Assembly (NCBI RefSeq): GCF_000812565.1
Contig: NZ_JTAM01000004.1
Location: 124,001-188,000, forward strand
Source: Flammeovirga sp. OC4
Lineage (GTDB): Bacteria > Bacteroidota > Bacteroidia > Cytophagales > Flammeovirgaceae
Reading direction: 5' to 3'
DNA: 64,000 nucleotides
Shown here: positions 29,195 to 38,165 of the stretch, one piece after another
How the letters are laid out: each line of letters opens with the position of its first letter
Position numbering within the stretch: position 1 is the first letter of the stretch
The notes under the pieces: generated by a model
Database searches by the model: none
What the model was told of the DNA's origin: nothing
Seen by the model: the letters and a program-made list of their open reading frames with translations, nothing else
Translations under genes and position numbers: made by a program

Positions 29195-30718
29195 TTAGAT
29201 TAAGCAATCTCCTGTCATTTCTTCTGGTTGATCCACACCAACAATTTTCAATACTGTTGGAGCGATATCACCTAACTTACCGTCTTTGATTTCACCATCA
29301 AAATCAGGATCAACAAAGATACATGGTACCAAGTTAGTAGTATGTGCTGTGTTTGGAGAACCGTCAGGGTTTCTCATTACATCTGAGTTACCGTGGTCAG
29401 CAATAACGATTGATGAATAACCGTTATCTAAACCAGCTTCAACTACAGCTTTAGCACATTGGTCAACTGCTTCACATGCTGCTACTGCTGCTTCGAATAC
29501 ACCGGTATGACCTACCATATCAGCGTTAGCGAAGTTCAAGCAAACAAAGTCAGCTTCACCTTTTTGTAATTCAGGAACAATTTTGTCTCTGATATCACCT
29601 GCACTCATTTCAGGTTTTAAATCGTAAGTAGCTACTTTTGGAGAAGGAGCTAATAAACGAGTTTCACCTTCGAATTCTTTCTCACGTCCACCAGAGAAGA
29701 AGAATGTCACGTGAGGATACTTTTCAGTTTCAGCAATTCTGATTTGCTTTTTACCAGCACCTTCTAATACTTCACCTAATGTTTGTGATAAATTATCTTT
29801 ATGGAATAATACATCTACACCTTCGAATGTCTCATCATACATTGTCATTGTAAGGTATTTGATGTCTAATTTCTTAGTTCCACCCTCTTCAATATCTCTT
29901 TGTGATAAAGCTTGAGAGATTTCACGACCACGGTCAGTACGGAAGTTGAAGCAAAGTACTACGTCACCTTCTTCGATTTTCGCCACTGGCTCACCGTCTA
30001 CTGTATTTACTAATGGCTTCACGAATTCATCCGTTACATCAGCATCATAAGAAGCTTGGATTGCATCTTGGATGTTTGTTACTTTTTCACCTTCAGCATT
30101 TACCATTACGTTATACGCCAATGCTACTCTTTCCCAACGGTTATCTCTATCCATTGCATAGTAACGACCAACAACTGAAGCAATTTGACCAGTAGTTTTA
30201 GCCATGTGCTCTTCTACGTCAGCAATAAAACCTTTACCTGACTTAGGGTCACAGTCACGACCGTCAGTGAAAGCATGAACGAAAACTTGATCTTTATCAA
30301 AACCTGCTGCACTTGCTGCAGTTAATAATCCTTTTAAATGTCCAACGTGAGAGTGAACACCACCATCAGAAACAAGACCCATAAAGTGAACTTTTTTGTT
30401 GTTCTCTTTTGCATAAGTAAATGCGTCTTGTAATTCTTTGATATCAGCGATAGAACCATCTTGAACAGCTTGGTTGATTCTTACCAACATTTGGTATACA
30501 ACACGACCAGCACCAAGGTTCATGTGACCTACTTCAGAGTTACCCATTTGTCCTTCAGGAAGACCAACAGCTAAACCAGAAGCCTCTAATTTACTATGCT
30601 TATATTTGTCATATAATGAATCTACGAAAGGTGTATTTGCTTGTGCAATAGCAGACACTTTAGGATCAGGACCAATTCCCCACCCGTCTAAGATCATTAA
30701 GATTGTTTTCTTGTTCAT
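29195..30718 (-). CDS. gpmI: 2,3-bisphosphoglycerate-independent phosphoglycerate mutase
   Basis: 507 residues, full length for the family. Metal-binding D11 is in MILDGWG; the phospho-acceptor Ser61 is in GNSEVGHMNLGAG; later metal ligands are in the C-terminal part (NADMVGHTG, IADHGNSD). It interconverts 3- and 2-phosphoglycerate in glycolysis using a manganese-type centre. Transcribed alone, with a promoter element about 45 bases upstream. Confidence 0.96.
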   Translation of the reverse strand: MNKKTILMILDGWGIGPDPKVSAIAQANTPFVDSLYDKYKHSKLEASGLAVGLPEGQMGNSEVGHMNLGAGRVVYQMLVRINQAVQDGSIADIKELQDAFTYAKENNKKVHFMGLVSDGGVHSHVGHLKGLLTAASAAGFDKDQVFVHAFTDGRDCDPKSGKGFIADVEEHMAKTTGQIASVVGRYYAMDRDNRWERVALAYNVMVNAEGEKVTNIQDAIQASYDADVTDEFVKPLVNTVDGEPVAKIEEGDVVLCFNFRTDRGREISQALSQRDIEEGGTKKLDIKYLTMTMYDETFEGVDVLFHKDNLSQTLGEVLEGAGKKQIRIAETEKYPHVTFFFSGGREKEFEGETRLLAPSPKVATYDLKPEMSAGDIRDKIVPELQKGEADFVCLNFANADMVGHTGVFEAAVAACEAVDQCAKAVVEAGLDNGYSSIVIADHGNSDVMRNPDGSPNTAHTTNLVPCIFVDPDFDGEIKDGKLGDIAPTVLKIVGVDQPEEMTGDCLI

Positions 30719-30762
30719 GATGATAATTTTATCGTCTTCTTTTTATAATAAAATGAATGCCG

Positions 30763-30789
30763 CAAATATACAGTTTGTTGTGAGTTATA
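30763..30789 (-). promoter_or_regulatory. Promoter of gpmI
   Basis: On the minus strand, TATATTTG (at 30763-30770) fits the -7 consensus TAnnTTTG, and is preceded after 19 bases by TTTA, one base off the TTTG -33 element. It lies 45 bases upstream of the start codon. Confidence 0.55.
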
Positions 30790-31000
30790 TAAATGATATT
30801 CATCACAATGTAAGTACAAGTTTGAGGTTTTTAAAGTGTCGAAAAAACCTTTATGAGGGCATTTTTACAAGAATTATGAAGTACATAATTCACTAATTAA
30901 AATAGAGAAGTTATTCTTGAAATAGTCCTATAAAGTTCCGTTGTTTTAGTGTATATTAGGCGTATCAACTACACTTATATATTAACCCTTATCACATCTT

Positions 31001-31462
31001 ATGAATATTATACCAAAAGCACTTATTGTCGTCTTCTCTATTTTTTGTTTTTTAGCTTGTGAAAATGCGGATATTGCTAACACTGCCTCTGCAGTAGAAG
31101 GTAATTATCTGGTTACATCTATCTCTGCAAAAACAGGACAAGGACAATCTTCGTCACAATCGTTGACCAGTAATGATGTTATTACTCTAAGAAAAGCAGG
31201 TGATAGAACAGTAGATGTATACACTTCTATTCAATCTGTTTCTGTAAAGCTTGGTTCTTCTCAAGAAGATTTCCTTAAAAAAGTATACCCTGAGGTACTG
31301 GTGGAAGGCAACTTAGAAAATGGTTCGTTTAAATTATCAAAAATTGTCAATTACGATACAAATGCTGCTATCAGTGGTTCAATTGGTGATGATGGTCGTT
31401 TAACTCTCTCGTATCGTATCTCTGGAACTGAGTTTTTCTCTATTGTAGCCATGAGAAGGTAA
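31001..31462 (+). CDS. Small lipoprotein of unknown function
   Basis: 153 residues with a lipoprotein signal peptide ending FLAC. The mature part is Ser/Thr-rich with beta-strand character and an alternating pattern that might form a lipocalin-like barrel (guess). It is followed 100 bases downstream by another lipoprotein of similar style, so the two may be co-expressed. No recognised family. Confidence 0.65.
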   Translation: MNIIPKALIVVFSIFCFLACENADIANTASAVEGNYLVTSISAKTGQGQSSSQSLTSNDVITLRKAGDRTVDVYTSIQSVSVKLGSSQEDFLKKVYPEVLVEGNLENGSFKLSKIVNYDTNAAISGSIGDDGRLTLSYRISGTEFFSIVAMRR

Positions 31463-31562
31463 ATCTTGCATCATTTTTGACGTACATCTTCTAACATTGT
31501 TTAGATGAAACCCAAGTCTAGACAATATTGAATCTATAATTATGATCATATATTAAACTAGT

Positions 31563-32213
31563 ATGAAAAAACTTTTAATTCTATTCGTCTTTTCTTTAAC
31601 TGTTTTTACGTCATGTAGTGACTCTGTAGATGATGCAGTCAATAGTATTATCGATACCATAATTTCTTATGGAGAAGCTTCTGCTAAAATAGACGGTACA
31701 GATACAAATCTGAATAACTATGCAGGATTCAGAACTTCGGCAAATATCACTTCTATCTATTTTTCAGATATCAAGTTTGATATTACAAACACTGACTTAA
31801 AAGGTGATGCAATTCTTTGTTTCTTACATTCTGACTTAGTAACAGCAGGAAGTAACATCAACATTTCCCTTTCTAATATTCTTCAGATTGGAGGAGATGT
31901 TAAAATGGCAGGTGTTGGAGTTTTATTCTTAACTGATGTGTCAGCTAAGGACCTTTTTGATTTAGTTTCTGAGTACAATAACAGTCAAAGCGTTGTGAAT
32001 GTAATTCAGATTGCAGGACAAAAGGATATTTCGGTAAAACAAGCTTCTGTAGCTAATATCTTGAATGGTTATATCAACTTTAGCTTTACTGATGTTTCAG
32101 AAGATAAATTATCAGGTACTTTCAGCTTCAAAGCATTTGGTTCTGATAATACTTCAGTGGAAGTAACTGAAGGTACTTTTACAGATACACCTAAAGACCT
32201 TACGAATCTTTAA
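31563..32213 (+). CDS. Lipoprotein of unknown function, beta-rich
   Basis: 216 residues with a signal peptide and lipobox VFTSC. Mature part beta-rich, with the C-terminal pattern VSEDKLSGTFSFKAFG that recalls surface-exposed Bacteroidota lipoproteins of the DUF6252 kind (uncertain). It ends shortly before a strong terminator. Confidence 0.65.
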   Translation: MKKLLILFVFSLTVFTSCSDSVDDAVNSIIDTIISYGEASAKIDGTDTNLNNYAGFRTSANITSIYFSDIKFDITNTDLKGDAILCFLHSDLVTAGSNINISLSNILQIGGDVKMAGVGVLFLTDVSAKDLFDLVSEYNNSQSVVNVIQIAGQKDISVKQASVANILNGYINFSFTDVSEDKLSGTFSFKAFGSDNTSVEVTEGTFTDTPKDLTNL

Positions 32214-32230
32214 GCGATAAAATAACTTCA

Positions 32231-32263
32231 AAAGTGGCGTTTAAGAGCATTAAACGTCACTTT
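32231..32263 (+). terminator. Rho-independent terminator
   Basis: 14-bp stem AAAGTGGCGTTTAA / TTAAACGTCACTTT with one G-T pair and a five-base loop, then more T residues. Confidence 0.85.
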
Positions 32264-32325
32264 TTTTTATGCCCATTTTTTAGTAAATTATAGAGCGCCC
32301 AATTAACAATAAAACATCCCATAAC

Positions 32326-32667
32326 ATGCTCTATTTACTATTCATCGCCTTCCCAATTCTTACCCTTTTTTCTCCACAAGAAAAAGAAAAAAACAACACC
32401 TCCAAAGTGCTTTTTGAAGTCATCAATTATGATGCTCAACAACTGAATGGACTCGAACTGGAAATCTATGATGACGAGCGATTGATTGCTCGTCTTAACA
32501 CAAAAAACATCACCGCTATATCTTTACCGAAAGAAGAATATGAATTCATTCTTTACTATTGTAATGAGGTCTTTAGTGTAAAAAAAGAAGTTGTTGCTCA
32601 AAGGCATCATTTGGTGTTCGTAGTGGGAGAGAAAAATTGTAAAGAAAACTTACTATTCAGTAAATAA
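32326..32667 (+). CDS. Small secreted protein of unknown function
   Basis: 113 residues with a short hydrophobic N-terminus (MLYLLFIAFPILTLFS) that could be a signal peptide, then a beta-rich part ending in ENLLFSK. The core resembles a compact Ig- or transthyretin-like sandwich (guess). About 100 bases upstream of the aminotransferase. Function unknown. Confidence 0.55.
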   Translation: MLYLLFIAFPILTLFSPQEKEKNNTSKVLFEVINYDAQQLNGLELEIYDDERLIARLNTKNITAISLPKEEYEFILYYCNEVFSVKKEVVAQRHHLVFVVGEKNCKENLLFSK

Positions 32668-32773
32668 TCACAATGATTGGTATTTAATACCTGAAAAGAA
32701 AGGAAGTATTCATTCTAAACCTTAATTTCGCAGTCTACAATCTAGATTCGAGGATAAAAAATTAGTAATTAGA

Positions 32774-33991
32774 ATGGAATCAAATACTGAAACAAAACTT
32801 ACCTTATCAAATCGATTTGATAATATTACAGAGTCTGCCACTTTAGTGATGGCTGTAAAAGCAAGAGAACTGCAAGCTAAAGGTGTCAACGTAATCAAGT
32901 TGAACCTTGGTGAACCTGACTTTGCCACTCCACAATATATTCAAGACGCAGCCAAAGAGGCAATTGATGATGGTAAGTATTTTTCGTATCCTCCAGTACC
33001 AGGTTACCCTGAGTTAAGAACAGCTATTGCAGAAAAATTGCAAACTGAAAATGGTTTGGATTATAAAATGGAAAATGTGGTGGTATCTGCGGGTGCAAAA
33101 CACTCCATTGCCAATGTAATGCTAAGTATTCTCAACGAAGGGGACGAAGTTATTGTATTCTCTCCTTATTGGGTTTCTTACACTGATCAGATTGTGCTGG
33201 CAGGTGGTAAACCTGTTATCCTAAAAGGAGAAATCGAAAATGACTTTAAAGTTTCTGCTGAACAATTAAAAGCGGCAATTACCCCAAAGACAAAAGCTAT
33301 ATTATTCTCTTCACCTTGTAACCCTACTGGAACTGTTTTCACCAAAGAGGAGTTAAGAGAGATTGCTGACGAAGTGAAAAAGCATGATGATCTTTATATC
33401 GTTTCTGATGAAATTTATGAATACATCAACTTCGGTGGTCCTCACGTAAGTATTGCTTCTTTTGACGACGTGAAAGACCGTACAGTAGTAGTGAATGGAT
33501 TTTCTAAAGGTTTTGCAATGACAGGATGGAGAATTGGCTATATCGCCGCTCCTGTTCATGTAGCAAAAGCTTGTATCGTTATCCAAGGTCAAGTGACTTC
33601 GGGTATCAATACCATCACTCAGCGTGCTGCTTTAGCGGCATTGAAAGGTGATCGCTCAGTGATTGAAGAAATGAGATCGGCTTACTTGAGAAGAAGAGAT
33701 TTATTAAAAGGACTTTTAGATGGTATCGAAGGAGTAAAAACCAACCTTCCACAAGGAGCATTTTACATCTTCCCTGACTTCAGTTCTTATTTCGGGAAAT
33801 CATTCAATGGTAAAGTCATCAAAGATTCTTCGGATTTAGCATTATACTTCTTGAACGAAGCACATGTTTCTACGGTAGCTGGTGCTGCATTTGGTGCACC
33901 AAATTGTATCCGTATTTCTTATGCTGCATCTGACGAAGAACTTGTAGCTGCTTGTGAAAAAATTAAAGTAGCTTTAGCAAATTTGAAATAA
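32774..33991 (+). CDS. Class I/II aminotransferase, aspartate aminotransferase-like
   Basis: 405 residues, PLP fold type I. The PLP lysine is K245 in GFSKGFAMTGWRIGY. Other conserved elements are SSPCNPTG, VSDEIYEY and the C-terminal RISYAAS, which holds the carboxylate-binding arginine. The closest subgroup by motif is the bacterial Ib aspartate aminotransferase, which transfers amino groups between aspartate and 2-oxoglutarate. Exact substrate cannot be settled from sequence. First gene of a plus-strand run with rfaE1, a CDF transporter and a GH3 protein, the first gap being 57 bases. Confidence 0.9.
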   Translation: MESNTETKLTLSNRFDNITESATLVMAVKARELQAKGVNVIKLNLGEPDFATPQYIQDAAKEAIDDGKYFSYPPVPGYPELRTAIAEKLQTENGLDYKMENVVVSAGAKHSIANVMLSILNEGDEVIVFSPYWVSYTDQIVLAGGKPVILKGEIENDFKVSAEQLKAAITPKTKAILFSSPCNPTGTVFTKEELREIADEVKKHDDLYIVSDEIYEYINFGGPHVSIASFDDVKDRTVVVNGFSKGFAMTGWRIGYIAAPVHVAKACIVIQGQVTSGINTITQRAALAALKGDRSVIEEMRSAYLRRRDLLKGLLDGIEGVKTNLPQGAFYIFPDFSSYFGKSFNGKVIKDSSDLALYFLNEAHVSTVAGAAFGAPNCIRISYAASDEELVAACEKIKVALANLK

Positions 33992-34048
33992 TTATGAAGA
34001 GGTAATTCATGAAAATGGATTACCTCTTATCCTAAACTATTGATATAA

Positions 34049-35032
34049 ATGGCACTAAGTGTAAAAGAGGCCTTAGAGAAATTTAATGGCTTAAAAGCTT
34101 TAGTTATTGGGGACGTAATGATCGATTCTTATATATGGGGGTCTGTAGATCGTATTTCTCCTGAAGCTCCAGTACCTATTGTTAATGTCAACAAAAGAGA
34201 ATCAAGAATGGGAGGAGCAGCCAATGTTGCCAAAAACCTTCATTATCTTGGTGCTCAACCCATTTTATGTGCTGTAATTGGCAAAGATAGTCAAGCCGAT
34301 ACCTTCTTGGATTTATGCGACCAACTCGGTATTCCTAAAGAAGGTTTGATTCAAAGTGACAAAAGAGTGACTACAGTGAAACATCGTGTGATTGCTAGTG
34401 CACAACATGTACTTAGAATCGACAACGAAGATAGTTCTCCAATCAATGCTGATGATACTCATTTATTATTGGAAAGAATTGAAGAATTATCAAACGATGC
34501 GGATGTCATTATTTTTGAAGATTACGACAAGGGTGTACTTACGTCTGAGTTAATTCAAAAAGTAGTTGAAATTGCCCATAAAAAAGGTATACCAACAACA
34601 GTAGACCCTAAGAAAAGAAACTTCCTAGCCTATGAAGGCGTCACACTTTTCAAACCTAATCTTAAAGAAATGAGAGATGGATTAAAGTTTGACTTTGAAG
34701 GCGATGTCATAGACGAAGTAAAGGCTGCTACGAAGCTTCTAAAAGAAAAAATGGATAACCAACACACTATGGTTACACTTTCTGAACATGGTGTATTTAT
34801 CTCCAACCATTCTGATGATGTTCATATTCCTGCTCATAAAAGAGAGATTGCTGACGTTTCAGGAGCTGGTGATACGGTGATCAGTATTGCATCTTTGGCA
34901 TTAGCAGTTGGTTTGCCAATGGACAAAGTTGCAGGGTTAGCCAATCTAGGCGGTGGTTTAGTCTGTGAGCATGTGGGAGTAGTGCCCATCAACAAAGCGG
35001 CTCTATTGGATGAAGCTGAAAAGAAACTTTAA
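34049..35032 (+). CDS. rfaE1: D-glycero-beta-D-manno-heptose-7-phosphate kinase (HldA/RfaE1-like)
   Basis: 327 residues of the PfkB sugar-kinase family. Substrate-binding start VIGDVMIDSYIWGSVDRISP and the anion-hole/catalytic motif DVSGAGDT near the C-terminus are both present. Length equals the kinase half of HldE; the adenylyltransferase half is absent, so a separate RfaE2 would be needed for ADP-heptose synthesis. Two bases separate it from the CDF gene. Confidence 0.85.
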   Translation: MALSVKEALEKFNGLKALVIGDVMIDSYIWGSVDRISPEAPVPIVNVNKRESRMGGAANVAKNLHYLGAQPILCAVIGKDSQADTFLDLCDQLGIPKEGLIQSDKRVTTVKHRVIASAQHVLRIDNEDSSPINADDTHLLLERIEELSNDADVIIFEDYDKGVLTSELIQKVVEIAHKKGIPTTVDPKKRNFLAYEGVTLFKPNLKEMRDGLKFDFEGDVIDEVKAATKLLKEKMDNQHTMVTLSEHGVFISNHSDDVHIPAHKREIADVSGAGDTVISIASLALAVGLPMDKVAGLANLGGGLVCEHVGVVPINKAALLDEAEKKL

Positions 35033-35034
35033 AT

Positions 35035-35937
35035 ATGATTTCAAAGGAAGAAAAAAAAGCTGCATTTAAGACGACTTGGCTGAGTATTCTTGGTAATATT
35101 GTGCTTACGATTACAAAAGGTACAGTAGGAATTCTTGGAAACTCACAAGCCATGATTGCCGATGCATTAGAGTCTTGTGCAGATATTATTTCTTCTTTTG
35201 TCGTTTTAATTGGTTTGAACTTTTCGACCAAGGCACCTGATGACAATCACCCTTACGGTCATGGAAAATTTGAACCAATTGCTACCTTTATAACGGTTGG
35301 CTTTCTCGTTACCTCAGCACTCATTATTGCTGAACAAAGTATAGAGCGAATACTATCAGGTGATGCTACTACCCCCTCTTCGTATACGCTGATTGTACTG
35401 GGGATCATTATTTTGGTTAAATACCTTTTATACCGCTTTGTAAAGTACAGAGGTAAAATACTGAATAGTTCTTCATTAGAAGCCGATGCAGGACATCATA
35501 AAAGCGATGCTTTAATTTCTTTATCTGCTTTTATTGGTATTGGAATATCAATTTATGGCGGCGAAGGGTATGAAGCTGCTGATTCATGGGCGGCTTTATT
35601 TGCTGTTGGAATTATTCTGTTTAATAGCTACCTATTGTTCAGACCTGCCTTTGGAGAGATTATGGACGAAAACCTCTATGATGATCTTATTGACAAAGTA
35701 AAACAAGAAACCGTGAAGGTGGATGGAGTGATTGACACAGAAAAATGCTTTATTCGCAAAATGGGCTTTAAATTTTATGTAGATCTTCATATTATTGTCA
35801 AAGGTGAAATATCAGTGAGAGAAGGGCATGATATTGCTCATAATGTCAAAGATTCATTGAAAGCTGATTTTAATGAAATAGCTGATATACTCATTCATGT
35901 AGAACCCAGTCCAAAAGAAGACAAACAATTTACTTAA
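35035..35937 (+). CDS. Cation diffusion facilitator transporter
   Basis: 300 residues with about six membrane helices and a cytoplasmic C-terminal domain. Metal-site motifs are ADALESCADI in TM2 and EADAGHHKSDAL in TM5. CDF proteins export divalent metals (Zn, Fe, Mn, Co) by proton antiport; the metal here is undetermined. It starts two bases after rfaE1 and is followed by the GH3 gene after 14 bases. Confidence 0.92.
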   Translation: MISKEEKKAAFKTTWLSILGNIVLTITKGTVGILGNSQAMIADALESCADIISSFVVLIGLNFSTKAPDDNHPYGHGKFEPIATFITVGFLVTSALIIAEQSIERILSGDATTPSSYTLIVLGIIILVKYLLYRFVKYRGKILNSSSLEADAGHHKSDALISLSAFIGIGISIYGGEGYEAADSWAALFAVGIILFNSYLLFRPAFGEIMDENLYDDLIDKVKQETVKVDGVIDTEKCFIRKMGFKFYVDLHIIVKGEISVREGHDIAHNVKDSLKADFNEIADILIHVEPSPKEDKQFT

Positions 35938-35951
35938 GACTTCCTCATAAC

Positions 35952-37448
35952 ATGGGATTTAAATCTTTTTTAAGTAAGCCCCTAGCGGCTTACATCGTAA
36001 AGCAACAAAATGAATGGGCCAAAAATCCAAGCCGTTCTCAAGATAAAGTTTTTCAATCTTTGATTCAGGGTGCGAAAAATACAGCCTTCGGCAAAGACCA
36101 TAATTTTGGAGATATCAGAAATTATGACGACTTCAAGAAGAATGTCCCTATAGTAGATTACGAGGCGTTACGCCCTTATATCGATAGAATTATCAAAGGT
36201 GAAAATGATATACTTTGGAAAGGTGCCCCAGTTTACTTTGCAAAAACTTCAGGTACCACTTCAGGTGCGAAATATATTCCATTGACAAAAGAATCCATCC
36301 CTAATCATATTAATTCAGCTCGAAACGCAATGTTGAATTACATCCATGAAACGGGAAACTCGAAGTTTTTGGATAAAAAATTAATTTTCCTCTCAGGTAG
36401 CCCTATTCTAGGCAAATCTGGTGAAATACTTTCCGGTAGACTCTCAGGAATTGTCAATCATCACGTACCTGGTTACTTAAGAAGAAACCAAATGCCTAGT
36501 TATGAAACCAACTGTATTGAAGATTGGGAAATTAAACTAGAGCGTATTATTGATGAGACAATTGCACAAGATATGTCGTTGATCTCAGGTATACCACCTT
36601 GGGTTCAAATGTATTTTGACCGTATTATTGAAAGAACTGGAAAGTCCATTCAAGAAGTTTTCCCTAATTTTGAATTATTCATATATGGAGGAGTAAACTT
36701 TGAACCCTATCGTAATAAATTATATGATTCTATTGGGAAGCAAATGCCTTCTATAGAACTTTTTCCTGCTTCAGAAGGCTTCTTTGCCTTTCAAGATTCA
36801 CAACATGAAGAGGGAATGTTATTACAGCTGGATTCGGGTATTTTCTATGAATTTATTCCTTCAGAAGAATATTTTGATGAAAACCCAACTCGTCTAAAAA
36901 TTGATGAGGTGGAAGTTGGAAAAAATTATGCCTTGATCATTAATTCCAATGCCGGACTATGGGGCTATTCAATCGGCGATACTGTAAAATTTGTATCCAC
37001 AGATCCTTATAGAGTAATTGTTTCGGGTAGAATCAAACATTACATCTCGGCTTTTGGTGAACATGTCATAGGAGAAGAAGTAGAAAAAACTATGAAATTT
37101 GCTTTAGAACAACACCCTGAAGTAAAAATCACTGAGTTTTCTGTAGCGCCACAAGTCAACCCTACTGATGGGTTACCTTATCATGAGTGGCTGATTTCTT
37201 TTGAAAATGATCCTAATGATTTAGATGCTTTTGCACTCACATTAGATCATAAATTAAGAGAATTGAATACTTACTACGATGACCTTATTACAGGCAGTAT
37301 CACAAGGACTATTGTGATCACTCCGCTTCAAAGAGACGCATTTCAACAATACATGAAGTCAATTGGTAAACTAGGTGGACAAAATAAGGTTCCTAGGTTG
37401 GCAAATGACAGAAAAATTGCTGATAAAATCGTTGAATGGAAAAAATAA
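35952..37448 (+). CDS. GH3-family acyl-adenylase-like protein
   Basis: 498 residues of the GH3 (auxin-responsive) family, part of the ANL adenylate-forming superfamily. The nucleotide loop is KTSGTTSGAKYIPLT (about 97-111), followed by the FPASEGFFAFQ segment and the SGRIKHYISAFGEHV hinge. Plant members conjugate amino acids to acyl acids; bacterial members have no established substrate. Last gene of the aminotransferase-rfaE1-CDF-GH3 run, followed by a terminator. Confidence 0.9.
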   Translation: MGFKSFLSKPLAAYIVKQQNEWAKNPSRSQDKVFQSLIQGAKNTAFGKDHNFGDIRNYDDFKKNVPIVDYEALRPYIDRIIKGENDILWKGAPVYFAKTSGTTSGAKYIPLTKESIPNHINSARNAMLNYIHETGNSKFLDKKLIFLSGSPILGKSGEILSGRLSGIVNHHVPGYLRRNQMPSYETNCIEDWEIKLERIIDETIAQDMSLISGIPPWVQMYFDRIIERTGKSIQEVFPNFELFIYGGVNFEPYRNKLYDSIGKQMPSIELFPASEGFFAFQDSQHEEGMLLQLDSGIFYEFIPSEEYFDENPTRLKIDEVEVGKNYALIINSNAGLWGYSIGDTVKFVSTDPYRVIVSGRIKHYISAFGEHVIGEEVEKTMKFALEQHPEVKITEFSVAPQVNPTDGLPYHEWLISFENDPNDLDAFALTLDHKLRELNTYYDDLITGSITRTIVITPLQRDAFQQYMKSIGKLGGQNKVPRLANDRKIADKIVEWKK

Positions 37449-37452
37449 ATGT

Positions 37453-37488
37453 AATCTCTCAATAAAAGCTAATATTTATTGAGAGATT
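37453..37488 (+). terminator. Rho-independent terminator
   Basis: 14-bp stem AATCTCTCAATAAA / TTTATTGAGAGATT with an eight-base loop and T-run, ending the aminotransferase-to-GH3 unit. Confidence 0.85.
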
Positions 37489-37684
37489 TTTTTTATTTTC
37501 GATTTCATAACATATCAAATGTAAAGCAGAGTTTTTGATATTCTTTCAATTATACAAGAGCTAATAGTATTTAATTTAGAAATTGGTGCAATACTTACTA
37601 TATTTTTTGTATTTTAAAGTAGAATTGAATCTTTATATTAAACCAAGCTAGTTAAAAAATCAAACTACTATCAGAGGTCCAATT

Positions 37685-38086
37685 ATGAGTAAAAAAATAA
37701 AAACTATATTGCTTGTTGATGATAACGACACTGACAATTTCATCAACAACAGAATAATAGAGCTAACTGATTTCGCTGAGGAAATAGTCATTAAGAACTC
37801 TGGTAAAAAAGCGTTGGAGTTTCTACAAGAACGTTTTGATTACAAAGGGAATTTACCAAGTTTAATCTTATTGGATATCAACATGCCTATTGTCGATGGA
37901 TTTGTATTTTTATATGAATTTGAAGCGTTTCCTGAAGAACTTAGAAATCAATGTAAAATAGCCATCCTTTCGAGTTCAGACAATGAGTCCGATATTGAGA
38001 GAATTGTGAATAACGAATATGTAATTAAGTTTATAACCAAACCACTAACCGAAGAAGGGTTGTTAGAAGTGGGAGAATTACTATAA
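37685..38086 (+). CDS. Stand-alone response regulator receiver protein
   Basis: 133 residues, one receiver domain: acidic D12-D13, phospho-acceptor D64 in LLDINMP, and switch K119 in TKPL. No output domain. This form, VDDNDTDNFI, is common in Bacteroidota single-receiver proteins. No cognate kinase is adjacent; the nearest is the plus-strand kinase 23 kb away. Confidence 0.9.
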   Translation: MSKKIKTILLVDDNDTDNFINNRIIELTDFAEEIVIKNSGKKALEFLQERFDYKGNLPSLILLDINMPIVDGFVFLYEFEAFPEELRNQCKIAILSSSDNESDIERIVNNEYVIKFITKPLTEEGLLEVGELL

Positions 38087-38110
38087 TTATAAACCTAAGA
38101 TATTATATTA

Positions 38111-38147
38111 AAAAAGGTACTTGCTTTCTAAAATCAAGTACCTTTTT
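38111..38147. terminator. Bidirectional terminator
   Basis: 13-bp stem AAAAAGGTACTTG / CAAGTACCTTTTT between convergent genes (response regulator plus-strand, SpoIIE phosphatase minus-strand). A- and T-runs at both ends suit both directions. Confidence 0.85.
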
Positions 38148-38165
38148 GTTTTGCGATGCATTTGA

